DNA of 6,372 nucleotides. Source: an uncultured Moraxellaceae bacterium (GTDB taxonomy: Bacteria; Pseudomonadota; Gammaproteobacteria; Pseudomonadales; Moraxellaceae). The notes under the pieces are model-generated. The model was not told the DNA's origin. It worked only from the letters and a program-made list of their open reading frames with translations, and searched no databases. This document shows positions 6,090 to 6,372 of the stretch, piece by piece (positions within the stretch are counted from its first letter, which is position 1; each line of letters starts with the position of its first letter). The position numbers were made by a program, and so were the translations under genes. The DNA is taken from NCBI GenBank assembly GCA_937952925.1, contig CALFYA010000040.1, positions 1 to 6,372 of the forward strand, read 5' to 3'.

Positions 6090-6165
6090 CGCCATTCCCG
6101 TGAAAATGGGAATCTATACTCAATCCGACATCCGATGGATACCCAGTCAAGCTGGGTATGACGGC
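6090..6165. repeat. Small palindromic intergenic repeat element (dRS3-like core)
   Basis: Two hairpins sit side by side. ATTCCC-N8-GGGAAT (6094-6113) exactly fits the pattern of the neisserial dRS3 repeat. ATACCCAG (6139-6146) with CTGGGTAT (6152-6159) has 8-bp arms and a 5-nt loop. The outer edges, GCCATTCCC at the left and GGGTATGACG at the right, are imperfect inverted copies, so the whole unit behaves as a 70-80 bp miniature palindromic element of the kind dispersed in many proteobacterial genomes. The exact ends are uncertain. It lies between vapB and the DUF1566 gene and may help terminate transcription from the latter. Apart from this element and the vapBC control region, bases 6005-6219 hold nothing I recognise. 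Confidence 0.6.
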
Positions 6166-6219
6166 ATTGTTTCCGTTATTATTCCAAGGTGGTCCAAAAG
6201 CAAAAGCCAAAAAAGCAAA

Positions 6220-6372
6220 TTACTGACCTGCGCGAACCGCTCGAACGTAGTAGCCATAGTTCTTATAGTTGTAGCTCGTGTAGCCGTCGTTGAAGTTCAC
6301 GAGCCACGCGACGTTATTGCTGCCCGCATTGGGAGACGCCGACCAAAACACGCTACTCGGTGTAGCAGGAAA
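6220..6372 (-). CDS. DUF1566 / Lcl C-terminal domain protein, 3' end only
   Basis: Reading the minus strand from the window edge gives 50 codons and TAA (6220-6222). FWSASPN (residues 9-15), VAWLVNFNDG (21-30) and the ending YYVRAVRAGQ are the standard close of DUF1566 (Lcl C-terminal) domains, in which W-S-S, A-W-x-V-x-F and V-R-x-V-R are conserved. The domain has a C-type-lectin-like fold and usually sits at the end of secreted or surface proteins that bind external ligands. The start and N-terminus are outside the window, so a signal peptide cannot be checked. Codons are C-ending and richer in GC than in the ssp-like genes, hinting at a different history. The Tyr/Asn/Ser-rich segment before the conserved end is notable (see the variable-region entry). 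Confidence 0.78.
   Translation of the reverse strand, partial: FPATPSSVFWSASPNAGSNNVAWLVNFNDGYTSYNYKNYGYYVRAVRAGQ
6226..6300 (-). other. Possible diversity-generating retroelement variable region
   Basis: The last 25 codons of the DUF1566 gene run VNFNDGYTSYNYKNYGYYV and then a GC-rich conserved end. The codons are mostly AAC, TAC, GAC, AGC and GGC, the products expected when adenines in AAC codons of a template repeat are mutated. DUF1566/C-type-lectin proteins are known retroelement targets, with the variable region at this very position. No template repeat or reverse transcriptase is in the window, so this is a hypothesis. Confidence 0.3.

Noticed and set aside
6094..6159. CRISPR array
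   Set aside because: Only two different hairpins, with no repeat-spacer periodicity; better explained as a palindromic intergenic element.
6139..6159. Downstream cruciform of a diversity-generating retroelement
   Set aside because: It lies about 60 bp past the DUF1566 stop, whereas known cruciforms sit within a few bases of the variable region, and it is better explained as part of the palindromic repeat.

Overview
The window holds a three-gene phosphorothioation-type DNA modification operon, followed by a convergent VapBC toxin-antitoxin pair and the 3' end of a DUF1566-type gene. Intermediate GC, the E. coli-like promoter elements, the enterobacterial-type VapC and the small ATTCCC-N8-GGGAAT palindromic repeat suggest a proteobacterium, probably gamma. 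I cannot place it more precisely from sequence alone.

Layout. Bases 1-48 look like the last codons and right terminus of an insertion sequence, probably IS3-like (tentative). Bases 49-192 are AT-rich leader with two candidate promoters and a perfect 15-bp palindrome. Bases 193-5246 are three tightly packed plus-strand genes: a DUF4007 protein (SspB-like), a 1090-aa P-loop ATPase (SspC-like) and a PAPS-reductase-like ATP pyrophosphatase (SspD-like). The first two genes overlap by 8 nt, and the third starts either inside the second or 1 nt after it. Bases 5340-6004 are vapC and vapB on the minus strand, overlapping by 4 nt. vapB has a well-formed extended -10 promoter and an operator-like array of repeats. 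Related palindromic repeat sequences lie on both sides of vapBC (5307-5332 and about 6090-6165). Bases 6220-6372 are the last 50 codons of a minus-strand DUF1566 (Lcl C-terminal) gene. Its Asn/Tyr/Ser-rich end resembles the variable region of diversity-generating retroelement targets.

How the genes work together. In the characterised Ssp system, SspB, SspC and SspD act with a cysteine desulfurase (SspA or a housekeeping IscS) to replace a non-bridging phosphate oxygen with sulfur on one DNA strand. SspE or SspFGH then restricts unmodified or phage DNA. Here the modification core is intact, but neither sspA nor a restriction gene is in view, and the downstream slot is taken by vapBC. The locus is either split, with its effector elsewhere or to the left, or is a modification-only remnant. 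The roles are inferred from protein families, since no database search was possible.
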